Notes: generated by a model from the sequence alone, not told the origin. Counted from the first letter of the stretch, positions 8,358 to 17,262 are shown. The stretch: DNA of 64,000 bases from Oscillospiraceae bacterium (GCA_017427265.1 JAFRTG010000036.1:107783-171782); one strand, 5' to 3'. Translations and numbers: made by a program.

Positions 8358-11080
8358 ATCGGTTTTATAAATTTGCCATAGCCGTGCTGCGCAGGGTTAT
8401 GCCGCTGTGGTATAAGCTGGAGACCGACGGACTTGAAAATCTGCCGGAGGACAGCGGATACCTGTTTGTCAGTAATCACCGCAGCAATGCGGACCCGATT
8501 CTGATCGGCGTGCAGAATCCCGAAACGCAGTTCTGCTTCCTTGCCAAGCAGGAGCTCTTTTCCGACGGACTGGTCGGATGGCTGCTCAGAAAGCTCGGCG
8601 CGGTTGCAGTTGACCGCGGTGCCGGCGATGTCGATGCACTGGAGGAAATTGCCTACCGTCTGCAAAACGGAGAAAACGCACTGATTTTTCCGGAAGGGAC
8701 AAGATCCAAGGACGGTACACTCGGGCATTTCAAAACCGGTGCGGCACTGATCGCCGCGCAGACAGGCGTTCCGGTTGTTCCGGTCGCCATTTCATTTGAG
8801 GATGAGCTGCATTTCCGGAGCACAATCTATATCCGGTACGGTGCACCCTTTGAGATTCCGACAACGGACGTCAGCGATCCGTCGCCGGCAGTGCTCAAGC
8901 AGGTGCGGCGTGAGATGCAGTCACATGTTGCTGCGCTGCTGGAGCTGAATGAAAAAGCAATGACAGACGCGCAGCTTGCCGCATTGCCCGATTTCGGAGA
9001 GCCGGAGGCGGAGACGCCCGAACCGGAGCCGCGAAACCGGAAATCTGCGGCCGAAGCGGATCAGCAGAAGCCGGAGAAACAGGCTGAGACCGGATCTCCG
9101 AAGCAGAACCGTCCGCAGAAGGATCCCGAAACGGAATCCGATGAGAAAAAGAAGACTGTTCCGATGCCCGCTGCCAGACCGAAGGCCGTCAAAAAGCCTG
9201 TGGCTGTGGTGGCTGCTTCCCGGAGCAAGGGCGAAAACGATGCGGCGGAAAAGCCCGCCGGAACCGCTGCGGACAGAATCATGAAAACAGAAGAAACAAA
9301 GAAATCAGAGGAGAGCGAACTGAAAATGAGCAAGAATCATCTGCAGGATCAGCCCGAGGATCAGATCAAAGAGAACAAAACGGGCGAGGAGATCATCGAA
9401 AAGACAAAGAAAAAGGCTGATTCCGTAACCGGTGAACTGGAAGAGATCATCAGCGGCGTCGAGAAGGAAGTTTCCGAGACCGCAGAAAAGGTCAGCGGCA
9501 AGGTGAAGAAGCAGGCTGATAAGGCTGCGGAAAAGGCAAAGGATAAGATCGGCAAGCTGAAGGATGAAACCGCAGAGGAGCTGAGCGATGCTGCGAATGA
9601 TGCAGCTGATGAGATCGACGAATTCATCGACGATGCAGAGACCGTTGCGGATGATGCGGATTATGATCCGGAGGCCGAGGATTATATCGACGAGGGTGAT
9701 GATTATATCACCGATGAAGAGGATTATGATCCGGATGAGGATATCCGTCAGGCGATGGAGGAAGCAAATGCAGAGTCTCTGCCGTTCCGCCTGAAGAATC
9801 CCTTCAAGAAAAAGCGCAATGCCGATGCGGAGCCTGTTGATGATGTGGATGTTCCGCTCGATGACGAATATGATGACGGCGCCGGAAAGTCCGGCCTGCT
9901 CGGCGGTCTCTCCCTCAAGAATCCGTTCCGTAAAAAGGATGCTGACGAGTACGATGAAGAGTACGACGAGGATTATGACGAAGAGTACGACGAAGAATAT
10001 GACGATGAAGAGTATGACGATGAGGAGGGCGGTCACCGCTTTGATTACGGCAGACTTGCACTGATCCTTACGTTTGCAATTCTCGGCATCTTTGCGATTG
10101 ACTTTGCACGCCGCGTCATTCACCAGTGGCGGAATGACAAGGGCAATCTGGAAATCTCAAGCATGGAGTCTGCTTCCGTTGAATCCATGAATACACCGGA
10201 AACCACGCTCCCGGTTGAAGGAACAACGGCAATTCCGGAGCAGACCAAGATGACCATTCCGATTACGACCATGACCACGACTGCGCTGACGACGACCGCT
10301 TCCGGCGGCTCGACCGGTGTCGGCACTGTGATCGACAACAGAGAGACCGAAACGCAGGTTGTTCCGAATGATGCAGTCCGCAGCGGCAGCCTTGTTCTGA
10401 TCGACAACGATCATCCGCAGGGCTTTACGCCGACACTCGTTCCGTTCTCGAACATTCCTTATCAGCATCTGCGTCTGGTCAGAACCGAGGATGTTGTGGA
10501 TTCTTCTGTTTCCACGCCGCTCTGCACGATGTTCAATGACTTCTTCAATGCGACCGGCATCGGCAATATCATGGTCTACAACACGACCGGCGCCCCGACT
10601 TATCCGCCGTATTCCGTTTCTCTGCCGGAGCGCGCAAGCGGTCTGACGCTTGACTTTGCAATCCTGAACGAAGCAGCACAGAGCCACGTTCCGTATACGC
10701 CGGACGGCAATTACGCATGGCTGACGGAACATGCTGCGGATTACGGCTTTATCGTCCGTTATCCGGCTGACAAGGCTGAGGTCACGGGTCAGAACGGTAT
10801 GACATGGCATTTCCGTTATGTCGGTGCACCGCACGCAAGATACATGGCTGATAACGGCATTTGCCTGGAAGAATACCTGAAGCTGATCGCACAGCATACC
10901 TGGAACACCGAGCATCTGAAGGCAACTGTTCTCGGTACGGAGTATGAAATGTATTATGTTCCGGCCGACGAGACGAATGCAACAACCGAAATCAAGTTCC
11001 CGAAGAATGAGGACGGCATTGTTCCGATGATCTCCGGCGATAACATTGACGGCTTCGTTGTTGCGATTGCCAAGCACTGA
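8354..11080 (+). CDS. PlsC-type acyltransferase fused through an acidic linker and one membrane segment to a VanY-like domain
   Basis: The protein has 908 residues, whereas an ordinary PlsC has about 200. Residues 1-210 are a 1-acylglycerol-3-phosphate acyltransferase with the H-x4-D site (H42 and D47 in NHRSNADP) and FPEGTR around E114. This part should acylate lysophosphatidate at the inner membrane face. A long Lys/Glu/Asp/Ala-rich region follows (about 215-560), ending in Asp/Glu/Tyr repeats. One transmembrane helix (about 566-588) and a Thr-rich linker come next. The C-terminal domain (about 675-905) matches VanY-type D,D-carboxypeptidases (YGFIVRYP, TWHFRYVG). In the metal motif, where SxHxxGxAxD is expected, the sequence is PERASGLTLD: D767 and H819 remain but the usual zinc His is Arg760. 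The extracellular domain is therefore probably non-catalytic. The gene is coupled to cmk. An internal ATG at 9326 with AGAGGAG about 12 nt upstream could give a separate C-terminal product. Confidence 0.85.
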   Translation: MNRFYKFAIAVLRRVMPLWYKLETDGLENLPEDSGYLFVSNHRSNADPILIGVQNPETQFCFLAKQELFSDGLVGWLLRKLGAVAVDRGAGDVDALEEIAYRLQNGENALIFPEGTRSKDGTLGHFKTGAALIAAQTGVPVVPVAISFEDELHFRSTIYIRYGAPFEIPTTDVSDPSPAVLKQVRREMQSHVAALLELNEKAMTDAQLAALPDFGEPEAETPEPEPRNRKSAAEADQQKPEKQAETGSPKQNRPQKDPETESDEKKKTVPMPAARPKAVKKPVAVVAASRSKGENDAAEKPAGTAADRIMKTEETKKSEESELKMSKNHLQDQPEDQIKENKTGEEIIEKTKKKADSVTGELEEIISGVEKEVSETAEKVSGKVKKQADKAAEKAKDKIGKLKDETAEELSDAANDAADEIDEFIDDAETVADDADYDPEAEDYIDEGDDYITDEEDYDPDEDIRQAMEEANAESLPFRLKNPFKKKRNADAEPVDDVDVPLDDEYDDGAGKSGLLGGLSLKNPFRKKDADEYDEEYDEDYDEEYDEEYDDEEYDDEEGGHRFDYGRLALILTFAILGIFAIDFARRVIHQWRNDKGNLEISSMESASVESMNTPETTLPVEGTTAIPEQTKMTIPITTMTTTALTTTASGGSTGVGTVIDNRETETQVVPNDAVRSGSLVLIDNDHPQGFTPTLVPFSNIPYQHLRLVRTEDVVDSSVSTPLCTMFNDFFNATGIGNIMVYNTTGAPTYPPYSVSLPERASGLTLDFAILNEAAQSHVPYTPDGNYAWLTEHAADYGFIVRYPADKAEVTGQNGMTWHFRYVGAPHARYMADNGICLEEYLKLIAQHTWNTEHLKATVLGTEYEMYYVPADETNATTEIKFPKNEDGIVPMISGDNIDGFVVAIAKH

Positions 11081-11091
11081 TTTTGATAAGA

Positions 11092-11126
11092 AAACCGCCT
11101 GTATTGCACAATACGGGCGGTTTTTC
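11092..11126. terminator. Bidirectional terminator between the PlsC-VanY gene and feoB
   Basis: A 14-bp stem (AAACCGCCTGTATT with AATACGGGCGGTTT, one G-T pair) has T-rich flanks on both strands. It sits between two converging genes. Confidence 0.85.
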
Positions 11127-11133
11127 TATGCTT

Positions 11134-13176
11134 TCAGATCAGTACGGCGGCCGCGTGCAGGATACTGCAAAGGATGATGCCCGTGAGCAGCGGGAGAAGC
11201 CATGCGGCCAGTGTTGCACGGAGACTGCCGGTTTCTTTCCGGATGGTGAGGAGCGTTGTCGCGCACGGCGCGTGAAACAGCGTAAACACGAGAAAACATG
11301 CCGCTGTCAGTTTTGTCCAGCCGCTTGCAAGCAGCAGCATATGCAGACTTTCCAGTGAGCCGTAATCCGTCAGCGTACCGGCGCCGAGATAGGCTGTGAG
11401 CGCTGCGGGCAGGATGATTTCATTCGCAGGCAAACCGAGGATAAACGCCAGCAGCAGCTCGCCGTCAAGACCGATGAAATTTCCGGCAGGCTGCAGGAAG
11501 GCCGCAATTCCGCGCAAAAGACTGCGGTTTCCGATGTGCAGATTGGCCAGAATCCAGATCAGCAGACTGACCGGCGCTGCGACTGCAACCGCTCTGCAAA
11601 GAACCAGAATTGTCCGGTCCAGCAGCGAGCGTACAAGGATTTTTCCGATCTGCGGTCTGCGATAGGGCGGAAGCTCCAGAATGCAGCTGCCGGGATTTCC
11701 GCGCAGAACCGTTCTGCCGAGCAGTGCGGAGATGCCGAATGATACCGCAATACTCAGCGCAATCAGAAGCGTCATCAGCAGCGCGGCGTAAAGCGATTTC
11801 TGCGGCGAGCTCCCTGCGAAAAAGATCGTCACGACAGCGAGCAGTGCCGGAAATCTGCCGTTGCAGGGCACAAAGGAATTTGTCAGCACAGCAATGAGCC
11901 GTTCCTTTTTTCCTTCGATAATCCGGCAGCCCGTCACGCCGACTGCATTGCAGCCGAATCCCATTGTCATGGTGAGCGCCTGCTTTCCGCAGGCTTTGCA
12001 GCGTGCACAGCAGCGATCCATGTTGAATGCGATGCGCGGCAGCAGGCCGGTATCCTCCAAAACAGTAAAAAGCGGAAAAAAGACGGCCATCGGCGGGAGC
12101 ATCACTGCTATGACCCAGCCGGTTCCGCGCAGAACGCCGTCTATCAGCGCGCCGGACAGCCATTGCGGGATGCCAAGCTGCTGTGATTGATCCAGAAGAA
12201 ATGAACACAATGCCGAAAATCCCCGCGACAGGAGTTCCGACGGTGCATTGACGCCGACCATCGTCAGCCAGAAAACTGCCGTCAGCAACAGCAGCATCAG
12301 CGGCAGACGAACCCATCTGCATGTTAGTATGCGGTCGGCGCGTTCCGTTCCGCGGTGCGGGTACTGCGGAATGCGAAAGAATTCCTGTGTGAGAGCGGCG
12401 GCTTCCTCCAGCAGTTCCCTGTGCGAACGATGTGTGCGGCAGGGCGGAGATTTCTGCATGACCGATTCCGCAGCCTGCCCGACGGCGCGCAGCGATGCAC
12501 GCTCCCGCGCAGAGATTCCGATAACCGGAACGCCCAGCTTCTCAGAAAGCCCTTGCATGTTGATTTCGATGTGCTTTTTCCGTGCGGTGTCCATCATGTT
12601 CAGGCAGAGCACCGCTGCGGGATCTGTTTCCATGATTTCCAGCAGCAGAGCGATGCCGCGAACCGGTGCTGCTGCATCGCAGATACAAAGAATGCAGTCG
12701 TGCGGCTCACTGCGGATGATCTGACCGGTGACGGCTTCCTCTGCGGTCTCTGAATTGACGGAATATGTCCCCGGCGTGTCGATCAGCCGGACGGATTCGC
12801 CGTTCAGATGCATGATTCCCTCTGCTCCCGAAACAGTTTTGCCGCACCAGTTTCCGGTATGCTGCCGCAGACCCGTCAGCGCATTGAACACAGAGCTTTT
12901 GCCGACGTTCGGGTTTCCGGCCAGCAGGATTGTTCTGACCGGACGGAGCAGTTTTACGGTGATGCTGCGGCAGATTTCCACCCGCAGCGCAAGCGTAATG
13001 CCGTGGACAGAGAAGGCGGCGGGCGATCCGCCGGGCGCGCGCAGTCTGCAGCAAATCTCTGCGCCTTCTGTCAAACCGAGCTCTGCGAGATGCCGCCGGT
13101 CAGCTTCTTCCGCACGGATTCCGGTGATCTCTGCGGCCTGCCCGACCGGCAGATCTGCCAGTGTTTGTGTTGCCAA
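11134..13176 (-). CDS. feoB: Ferrous iron transporter FeoB with N-terminal fused FeoA
   Basis: The protein imports Fe2+ across the membrane. I place the start at a TTG (13176, reading MATQTLADLPVGQ) because AAGGGGTG lies 7 nt upstream and the reading begins as FeoA proteins do; ATG codons at 13194, 13200 and 13215 lie within or before the hairpin. Length is 680 residues. FeoA covers about 1-75. The FeoB G domain follows with G1 GNPNVGKS (87-94), DTPG, NMMD as the G4-like motif, and SARE. The membrane part has two Gate-like halves, including the conserved GFGCNAVGVTGCRIIEGKKE segment and a Cys-rich stretch (RCCARCKACGKQ). No separate promoter is evident in the 64-nt gap after the decarboxylase gene, so co-transcription is possible. 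Confidence 0.93.
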   Translation of the reverse strand: MATQTLADLPVGQAAEITGIRAEEADRRHLAELGLTEGAEICCRLRAPGGSPAAFSVHGITLALRVEICRSITVKLLRPVRTILLAGNPNVGKSSVFNALTGLRQHTGNWCGKTVSGAEGIMHLNGESVRLIDTPGTYSVNSETAEEAVTGQIIRSEPHDCILCICDAAAPVRGIALLLEIMETDPAAVLCLNMMDTARKKHIEINMQGLSEKLGVPVIGISARERASLRAVGQAAESVMQKSPPCRTHRSHRELLEEAAALTQEFFRIPQYPHRGTERADRILTCRWVRLPLMLLLLTAVFWLTMVGVNAPSELLSRGFSALCSFLLDQSQQLGIPQWLSGALIDGVLRGTGWVIAVMLPPMAVFFPLFTVLEDTGLLPRIAFNMDRCCARCKACGKQALTMTMGFGCNAVGVTGCRIIEGKKERLIAVLTNSFVPCNGRFPALLAVVTIFFAGSSPQKSLYAALLMTLLIALSIAVSFGISALLGRTVLRGNPGSCILELPPYRRPQIGKILVRSLLDRTILVLCRAVAVAAPVSLLIWILANLHIGNRSLLRGIAAFLQPAGNFIGLDGELLLAFILGLPANEIILPAALTAYLGAGTLTDYGSLESLHMLLLASGWTKLTAACFLVFTLFHAPCATTLLTIRKETGSLRATLAAWLLPLLTGIILCSILHAAAVLI

Positions 13177-13182
13177 ATGAAA

Positions 13183-13227
13183 ACACCCCTTCATATGCAT
13201 GATCGTTATCAGCATATGAAGGGGTGT
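13183..13227. repeat. Near-perfect 20-bp inverted repeat enclosing the feoB ribosome binding site
   Basis: The arms ACACCCCTTCATATGC and GCATATGAAGGGGTGT match perfectly over 16 bp and continue through TGAT/ATCA with one bulged A, leaving a four-base loop. On the minus strand the right half holds the AAGGGGTG ribosome binding site of feoB. The stretch could be a terminator for the upstream gene (it is followed by TTTTC), a translation-blocking hairpin, or a protein operator. Confidence 0.85.
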
Positions 13228-13240
13228 GCGATTCGGTGCA

Positions 13241-14362
13241 TTAGAAGCGGTTTTTATAGTCGCTGAAATTGAAAGCGCGCAGGATTTTGCAGTTGCCGTC
13301 CGGTTCCCGTACTGCGACCGCAGGCATCGGCATTCCGGTATACATGCGGGCTTTTGTCAGCGTATTGATTGCCATATCCGAAAAAACGAGCCGTTCACCG
13401 ATTGCAAGTTCATGGTCGAAGGAATAATCGCCGAAGATGTCCTCAGGCAGACAGCTTCTTCCGCCGAGCCGGTAGGTATACTGCAGAACATTTGCTTTTT
13501 CTGCGCCGAGCAGCGGCGGACGGTACCGCACCTCTGTGATGTCCGATGCGTGGCAGACTGCCGAGGCATCCAAGATTGCGATCGGCATGCCGTTGTCAAT
13601 GATGTCAACTACCGTCGTGATGAAATAGCCGGCTTCCCAGACGATCGCTTCGCCGGGTTCCAGATAAATTTTCAGGCCGAACCGGCTCTGCAGAATGGAG
13701 ATGATCTCCTCAAGCCGCTCAAAGTTATAGCCTTCTCTTGTGATATGATGGCCGCCGCCGAGGTTGATCCATTCCATCTCCGGCAGCAATGCGCCGAACT
13801 TGGAAAGCACTGCGTTGACCAGATGATACAGCGCATCCGAATTCTGCTCGTAAAGGGCATGAACATGCAGGCCGTTGATCTGTCTGCGCAGATGCATCGG
13901 GAACTGCGCCTTGGTGGTGCCGAGCCTCGAAAACGGTGCGCAGGGATCAAATTCCTCGATTTGCTGGGACATATATTCCGGATTGACGCGGATACCGACG
14001 GAAACGCCGCGCTGATGGGCAGCGCCGGCATAGCGCTCCAGCTGCGAGGGCGAATTGAATGTGATATGGTCGCAGATCTTCAGCAGGTCGTTCATCTCCT
14101 CCGGGAGATAGGCTGTCTGGCAAATATGGTTTTCACCGTGAAAATAGAGATGCGCAAGCTCTGCCTCATATGCAGATGCTGAGGATGTTCCGTCCAGATA
14201 ACGCGAGATCATGGAATAAAACGGAACAGAAGAAAACGCCTTCTGCGCAAACAGGATTCTGCAGCCGGAACGCTGACGCAGGTCATCCAGCACAGAAAGA
14301 TTCTGCTTCAGTTTTGCCTGATCTATGAGATAGCAGGGGGAGGGAAGAGCCGATTCCAGCAT
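13241..14362 (-). CDS. nspC: Carboxynorspermidine decarboxylase
   Basis: This is a PLP-dependent fold type III decarboxylase that converts carboxyspermidine or carboxynorspermidine to the polyamine, the last step of the alternative spermidine route. The ATG at 14362 has AAAGGAG 12 nt upstream and lies downstream of a good promoter; in-frame Met codons further up precede the promoter. The protein has 373 residues, normal for the family. It starts LPSPCYLIDQAKL, has the PLP lysine in FAQKAFS, the glycine loop INLGGGHHITREGYN, LEPGEAIVWEAG, and the C-terminal active-site block DASAVCHASD. No carboxyspermidine dehydrogenase gene is adjacent in the window. Confidence 0.93.
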   Translation of the reverse strand: MLESALPSPCYLIDQAKLKQNLSVLDDLRQRSGCRILFAQKAFSSVPFYSMISRYLDGTSSASAYEAELAHLYFHGENHICQTAYLPEEMNDLLKICDHITFNSPSQLERYAGAAHQRGVSVGIRVNPEYMSQQIEEFDPCAPFSRLGTTKAQFPMHLRRQINGLHVHALYEQNSDALYHLVNAVLSKFGALLPEMEWINLGGGHHITREGYNFERLEEIISILQSRFGLKIYLEPGEAIVWEAGYFITTVVDIIDNGMPIAILDASAVCHASDITEVRYRPPLLGAEKANVLQYTYRLGGRSCLPEDIFGDYSFDHELAIGERLVFSDMAINTLTKARMYTGMPMPAVAVREPDGNCKILRAFNFSDYKNRF

Positions 14363-14405
14363 CGCGTTGACACTCCTTTGCTGCGGTAATAAAATGTTCA
14401 TATTC

Positions 14406-14434
14406 AGTATAGCATATTCCGCCCGATTTTGCAA
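14406..14434 (-). promoter_or_regulatory. Sigma-A promoter of the nspC (and possibly feoB) unit
   Basis: On the minus strand TTGCAA and TATACT are 17 bp apart. It faces away from the amidase promoter. Confidence 0.8.
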
Positions 14435-14491
14435 GTGCTTCAAAAGACTTTCGCAAAAAAACGTCAGAATTCGGAAATCTTCCCCTGATAC

Positions 14492-14520
14492 TTGCATTTT
14501 TACGCAAGATGTGCTATAAT
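14492..14520 (+). promoter_or_regulatory. Sigma-A promoter of the amidase gene
   Basis: TTGCAT and TATAAT are 17 bp apart, 55 bp upstream of the amidase start codon. Confidence 0.88.
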
Positions 14521-14575
14521 AATCCTGTATATAAAAATACATTTTCAGAAGATAAAACAGACAGGAGATAAATAT

Positions 14576-15370
14576 ATGGCAAAAAGGAGAAGGATCCGGT
14601 GGGATCGCGTGCTGATTGTATTCGGTCCGATTTTCCTGCTGATCCTGCTGATCCATGTAGGGTGCCGGCATCGCGGTGAGACGGAGTCGTCTGAGCCGGA
14701 TGCGCTGACCTCGGTGGATTCCATGGAACTGACGGAAAGCTCAGAGACCTCAGAAGCGGTTCCTGCACAGGCACCTTTCCGCGATCTGATTGTGGTGGTT
14801 GATCCCGGTCACGGCGGCAAGGATTCGGGCGCAACCACGAAGGATGAGAGCCGTCTGGAAAAGGACGATAATCTGCGGCTTGGTCTGGCCGTTGCCGAAA
14901 AGCTCCGTTCCTATCCGCATATTCAGGTCATTATGACGCGCGATACGGATGTGTTTGTCGGACTGCAGGAGCGCTGTGATATCGCAAACAATGCGAATGC
15001 AGACTACTTCATCTCGCTGCACCGCAACGTCTCCAAGAACGGCAAGGGCGTCGAAATCTGGATCAATAACGATTATACCCCGATGGAAAAGCTGCTGGCT
15101 GAGTACATCATGGAATGGCTGGAGAAGGCCGGCATTTCGGATAACCGCGGTACGCAGACAGGCTTCCGGAACAATAACGGCGTTGATGACTATATGGTCA
15201 ATTCCCATACCAATATGCCGAGCTGCCTGATTGAAATGGGCTTTATGAACTCGCTGGAGGATAACCGGAATTTCGATGACAAGCTCGACCAGTATGCAGA
15301 TGCAATTTCCGGTGCGCTGATTGAACTGGTGACAGATAAGGGCATATATACGCAGGACGGTGTACAGTAA
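14576..15370 (+). CDS. Membrane-anchored N-acetylmuramoyl-L-alanine amidase (Amidase_3)
   Basis: The enzyme cuts the bond between MurNAc and L-Ala in peptidoglycan. The start ATG at 14576 has AGGAGA 7 nt upstream. The protein has 264 residues: a basic N-terminus, one membrane segment (about 10-30, FGPIFLLILLIHVGC), a short Ser/Glu linker, and the catalytic domain from about 65. The zinc and catalytic motifs of the family are visible: VVDPGHGGKDSG, the Glu in SRLEKDD, FISLHRN (most relatives have SLHAN), and LIEMGFMNS with the catalytic Glu. CwlD and AmiC are relatives. It may act in cell separation or in cortex or wall remodelling. The FkbH-like gene follows after 25 nt, probably in the same transcript. 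Confidence 0.9.
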   Translation: MAKRRRIRWDRVLIVFGPIFLLILLIHVGCRHRGETESSEPDALTSVDSMELTESSETSEAVPAQAPFRDLIVVVDPGHGGKDSGATTKDESRLEKDDNLRLGLAVAEKLRSYPHIQVIMTRDTDVFVGLQERCDIANNANADYFISLHRNVSKNGKGVEIWINNDYTPMEKLLAEYIMEWLEKAGISDNRGTQTGFRNNNGVDDYMVNSHTNMPSCLIEMGFMNSLEDNRNFDDKLDQYADAISGALIELVTDKGIYTQDGVQ

Positions 15371-15395
15371 ACAGAAATCGTGAAGGAGAACAAAA

Positions 15396-17123
15396 TTGGA
15401 AACAGTCCGTTATTCTGAACTCAAGCGGCTTGCAAAGCAGTGCGGCAATCCGAAGCAGAAGCTCGCAGTCATCGGCGACTGTGCAACACAGCAGCTTGCG
15501 ACCGCGATCCGCGGCGAATCCGTCCGGCGGGGATATGTCCTGCAGGTTTATGACGCAGATTATAACCAGATGGAGGCGCAGCTGCTGGATCCGGGCTCTG
15601 AGGTCTATGCCTTTCAGCCGGATTATATTCTGCTGTTTGCTTCTGTTGAAAAGCTGAAGCAGCGCTTTTATGATACGGTTCCTGCGGAACGTGCAGGATT
15701 TGCGGAACGGGAGCTGGCGCGCTTCTGCAGTCTCTGGCAGGCTGCTGCTGCACATTCCCGTGCAAAGATTCTGATGTTCGACTTTCCTGAGGAACCGGAT
15801 GCGGTATTCGGCAGCTTTGCGCTCCGGACGCCGGTTTCCTTTTCGTTTCAGCTCCGGAAGCTGAATCTGCTGCTCAGTGAGACGATCGCGGCGGATTATC
15901 CGGCGGTGTATCCGATTGCACTCAGCGCCGTCCAGATCATGTGCGGCAGAAAAGAATTCTTTGAGAACCGCAGCTGGTATCTTGCCAAGATGGCTGTGCA
16001 GACGGAGACGCTTCCGGCTGTTGCGGCCCGGATTCTCGATACCGTGACAGCGCTTTCCGGCAGAGTGAAAAAATGCGTCGTGACCGATCTCGACAATACC
16101 CTCTGGGGCGGTGTCATCGGTGATGACGGCCTTGACGGCATTCAGCTCGGCGAGCTCGGCGACGGCCCGGCCTTTGCCGCGTTGCAGCGCTGGCTGCTGG
16201 AACTGAAACGCCGCGGTATTCTGCTGGCGGTGTGCAGCAAAAATAATGACGATACGGCACGGGAGCCGTTTGAAAAGCATCCCGAATGCATTCTGCGTTT
16301 GGAGGACTTTGCGGCGTTCGTTGCAAACTGGGAGAATAAAGCGGACAACATCCGGCAGATTCAGCAGACGCTGAATATCGGCATGGACAGCTTTGTGTTC
16401 CTTGATGATAACCCGTTTGAGCGGAATCTGGTGCGGCAGATGCTCCCGGATGTGACGGTTCCGGAGCTGCCGGAGGATCCGGCCGCGGTGCCTGCCTATC
16501 TGGAATCGCTGCATCTGTTTGAGCCGGTCAGCTATTCGGAGGAGGATTCCGCCCGCACCGCCCAGTATCAGGCTGAGGCGAGCAGATCCGCTGCGCAGGC
16601 GAAATTCGCAAGCTATGATGAATATTTGCAGGCGCTCGATATGCAGGGGCAGATTCTGCCGTTTGATTCGTTCCATTATCCGCGCATCGCGCAGCTGACG
16701 CAGCGCTCCAATCAGTTCAATCTGCGCACGGTTCGCTATTCCGAATCGGAAATCGAACAGATTGCCGGCGATCCGGATTACCTGACACGGTATATGACGC
16801 TCTCTGACCGCTACGGCGAGCACGGGCTGATTTCCGTTGTGATCTGCAAAAAGCAGAGCGAGGATACGCTGTTCATCGACACATGGCTCATGAGCTGCCG
16901 GGTGCTGCGGCGCGGTGTGGAAGGCTGTCTGTTCGACGCAATCGTGAAAATGGCGCTGGACAACGGCTTCCGGTATCTGACTGCGGAATATATCCCGACT
17001 GCAAAGAATAAAATGGTTGAACACTTCTACGAGGAGATCGGTATGCAGCCGGACGGCGAGCGAACCTACCGTCTGGACTGCACAAAACATCAGGAACATG
17101 CACATTTTATTCATTTGCCATAA
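15396..17123 (+). CDS. FkbH-like HAD-IIIC phosphatase with C-terminal GNAT-like domain
   Basis: The protein has 575 residues with a TTG start (15396) supported by AAGGAG 7 nt upstream. The N-terminal part (about 1-220) resembles the SGNH-like region of FkbH proteins (KLAVIGDCATQQL). The HAD phosphatase core follows: CVVTDLDNTLWGG, with D231 and D233 as likely nucleophile and acid, then CSKNND and FLDDNPFER. The C-terminal third looks like an acyltransferase (GNAT) fold (DRYGEHGLISVVI, CRVLRRGVEG). In known FkbH enzymes this fold dephosphorylates bisphosphoglycerate and loads glyceryl units on an acyl carrier protein. Here there is no polyketide or carrier protein gene nearby; the neighbour is a wall amidase. 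A role in making a surface or wall substituent is a guess. Confidence 0.85.
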   Translation: METVRYSELKRLAKQCGNPKQKLAVIGDCATQQLATAIRGESVRRGYVLQVYDADYNQMEAQLLDPGSEVYAFQPDYILLFASVEKLKQRFYDTVPAERAGFAERELARFCSLWQAAAAHSRAKILMFDFPEEPDAVFGSFALRTPVSFSFQLRKLNLLLSETIAADYPAVYPIALSAVQIMCGRKEFFENRSWYLAKMAVQTETLPAVAARILDTVTALSGRVKKCVVTDLDNTLWGGVIGDDGLDGIQLGELGDGPAFAALQRWLLELKRRGILLAVCSKNNDDTAREPFEKHPECILRLEDFAAFVANWENKADNIRQIQQTLNIGMDSFVFLDDNPFERNLVRQMLPDVTVPELPEDPAAVPAYLESLHLFEPVSYSEEDSARTAQYQAEASRSAAQAKFASYDEYLQALDMQGQILPFDSFHYPRIAQLTQRSNQFNLRTVRYSESEIEQIAGDPDYLTRYMTLSDRYGEHGLISVVICKKQSEDTLFIDTWLMSCRVLRRGVEGCLFDAIVKMALDNGFRYLTAEYIPTAKNKMVEHFYEEIGMQPDGERTYRLDCTKHQEHAHFIHLP

Positions 17124-17149
17124 GTTTTTCTTAAAATCACAAAAACATC

Positions 17150-17178
17150 TTGAAATCTTCTGAAATCTGTGGTATAAT
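17150..17178 (+). promoter_or_regulatory. Sigma-A promoter of the acidic small protein gene
   Basis: TTGAAA and TATAAT are 17 bp apart. Just downstream, 17191-17216 can form an 8-bp hairpin (ATCGCTGC with GCAGCGAT) in the leader. Confidence 0.85.
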
Positions 17179-17262
17179 AGCTATATGAGGATCGCTGCAT
17201 CCGCATGGGCAGCGATTGTACGGTTTTGCCGCTCAACAAAAGCACCTTGCGGAGAAAGAGGA

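Noticed and set aside
9305-10123. Antisense frame of 272 codons rich in Ile, Leu and Phe that looks like a membrane protein
   Set aside because: It is the mirror of the Asp/Glu/Lys-rich linker of the PlsC-VanY gene (GAT/GAA codons read backward as Ile/Leu/Phe). It has no ribosome site or promoter.
13226-14182. Plus-strand frame of 318 codons opposite nspC
   Set aside because: It is a shadow of nspC with no motif, and its start lies in the long inverted repeat.
15243-17114. Antisense frame of 623 codons opposite the FkbH gene
   Set aside because: High GC third positions on the coding strand keep the opposite frame free of stops. The translation has no recognisable domain and the plus-strand gene is certain.
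17185-17262. Upstream extension of the acidic small protein
   Set aside because: The in-frame ATG at 17185 falls right at the expected transcription start and has no ribosome site; the signal-anchor sequence starts at 17263 or 17269.
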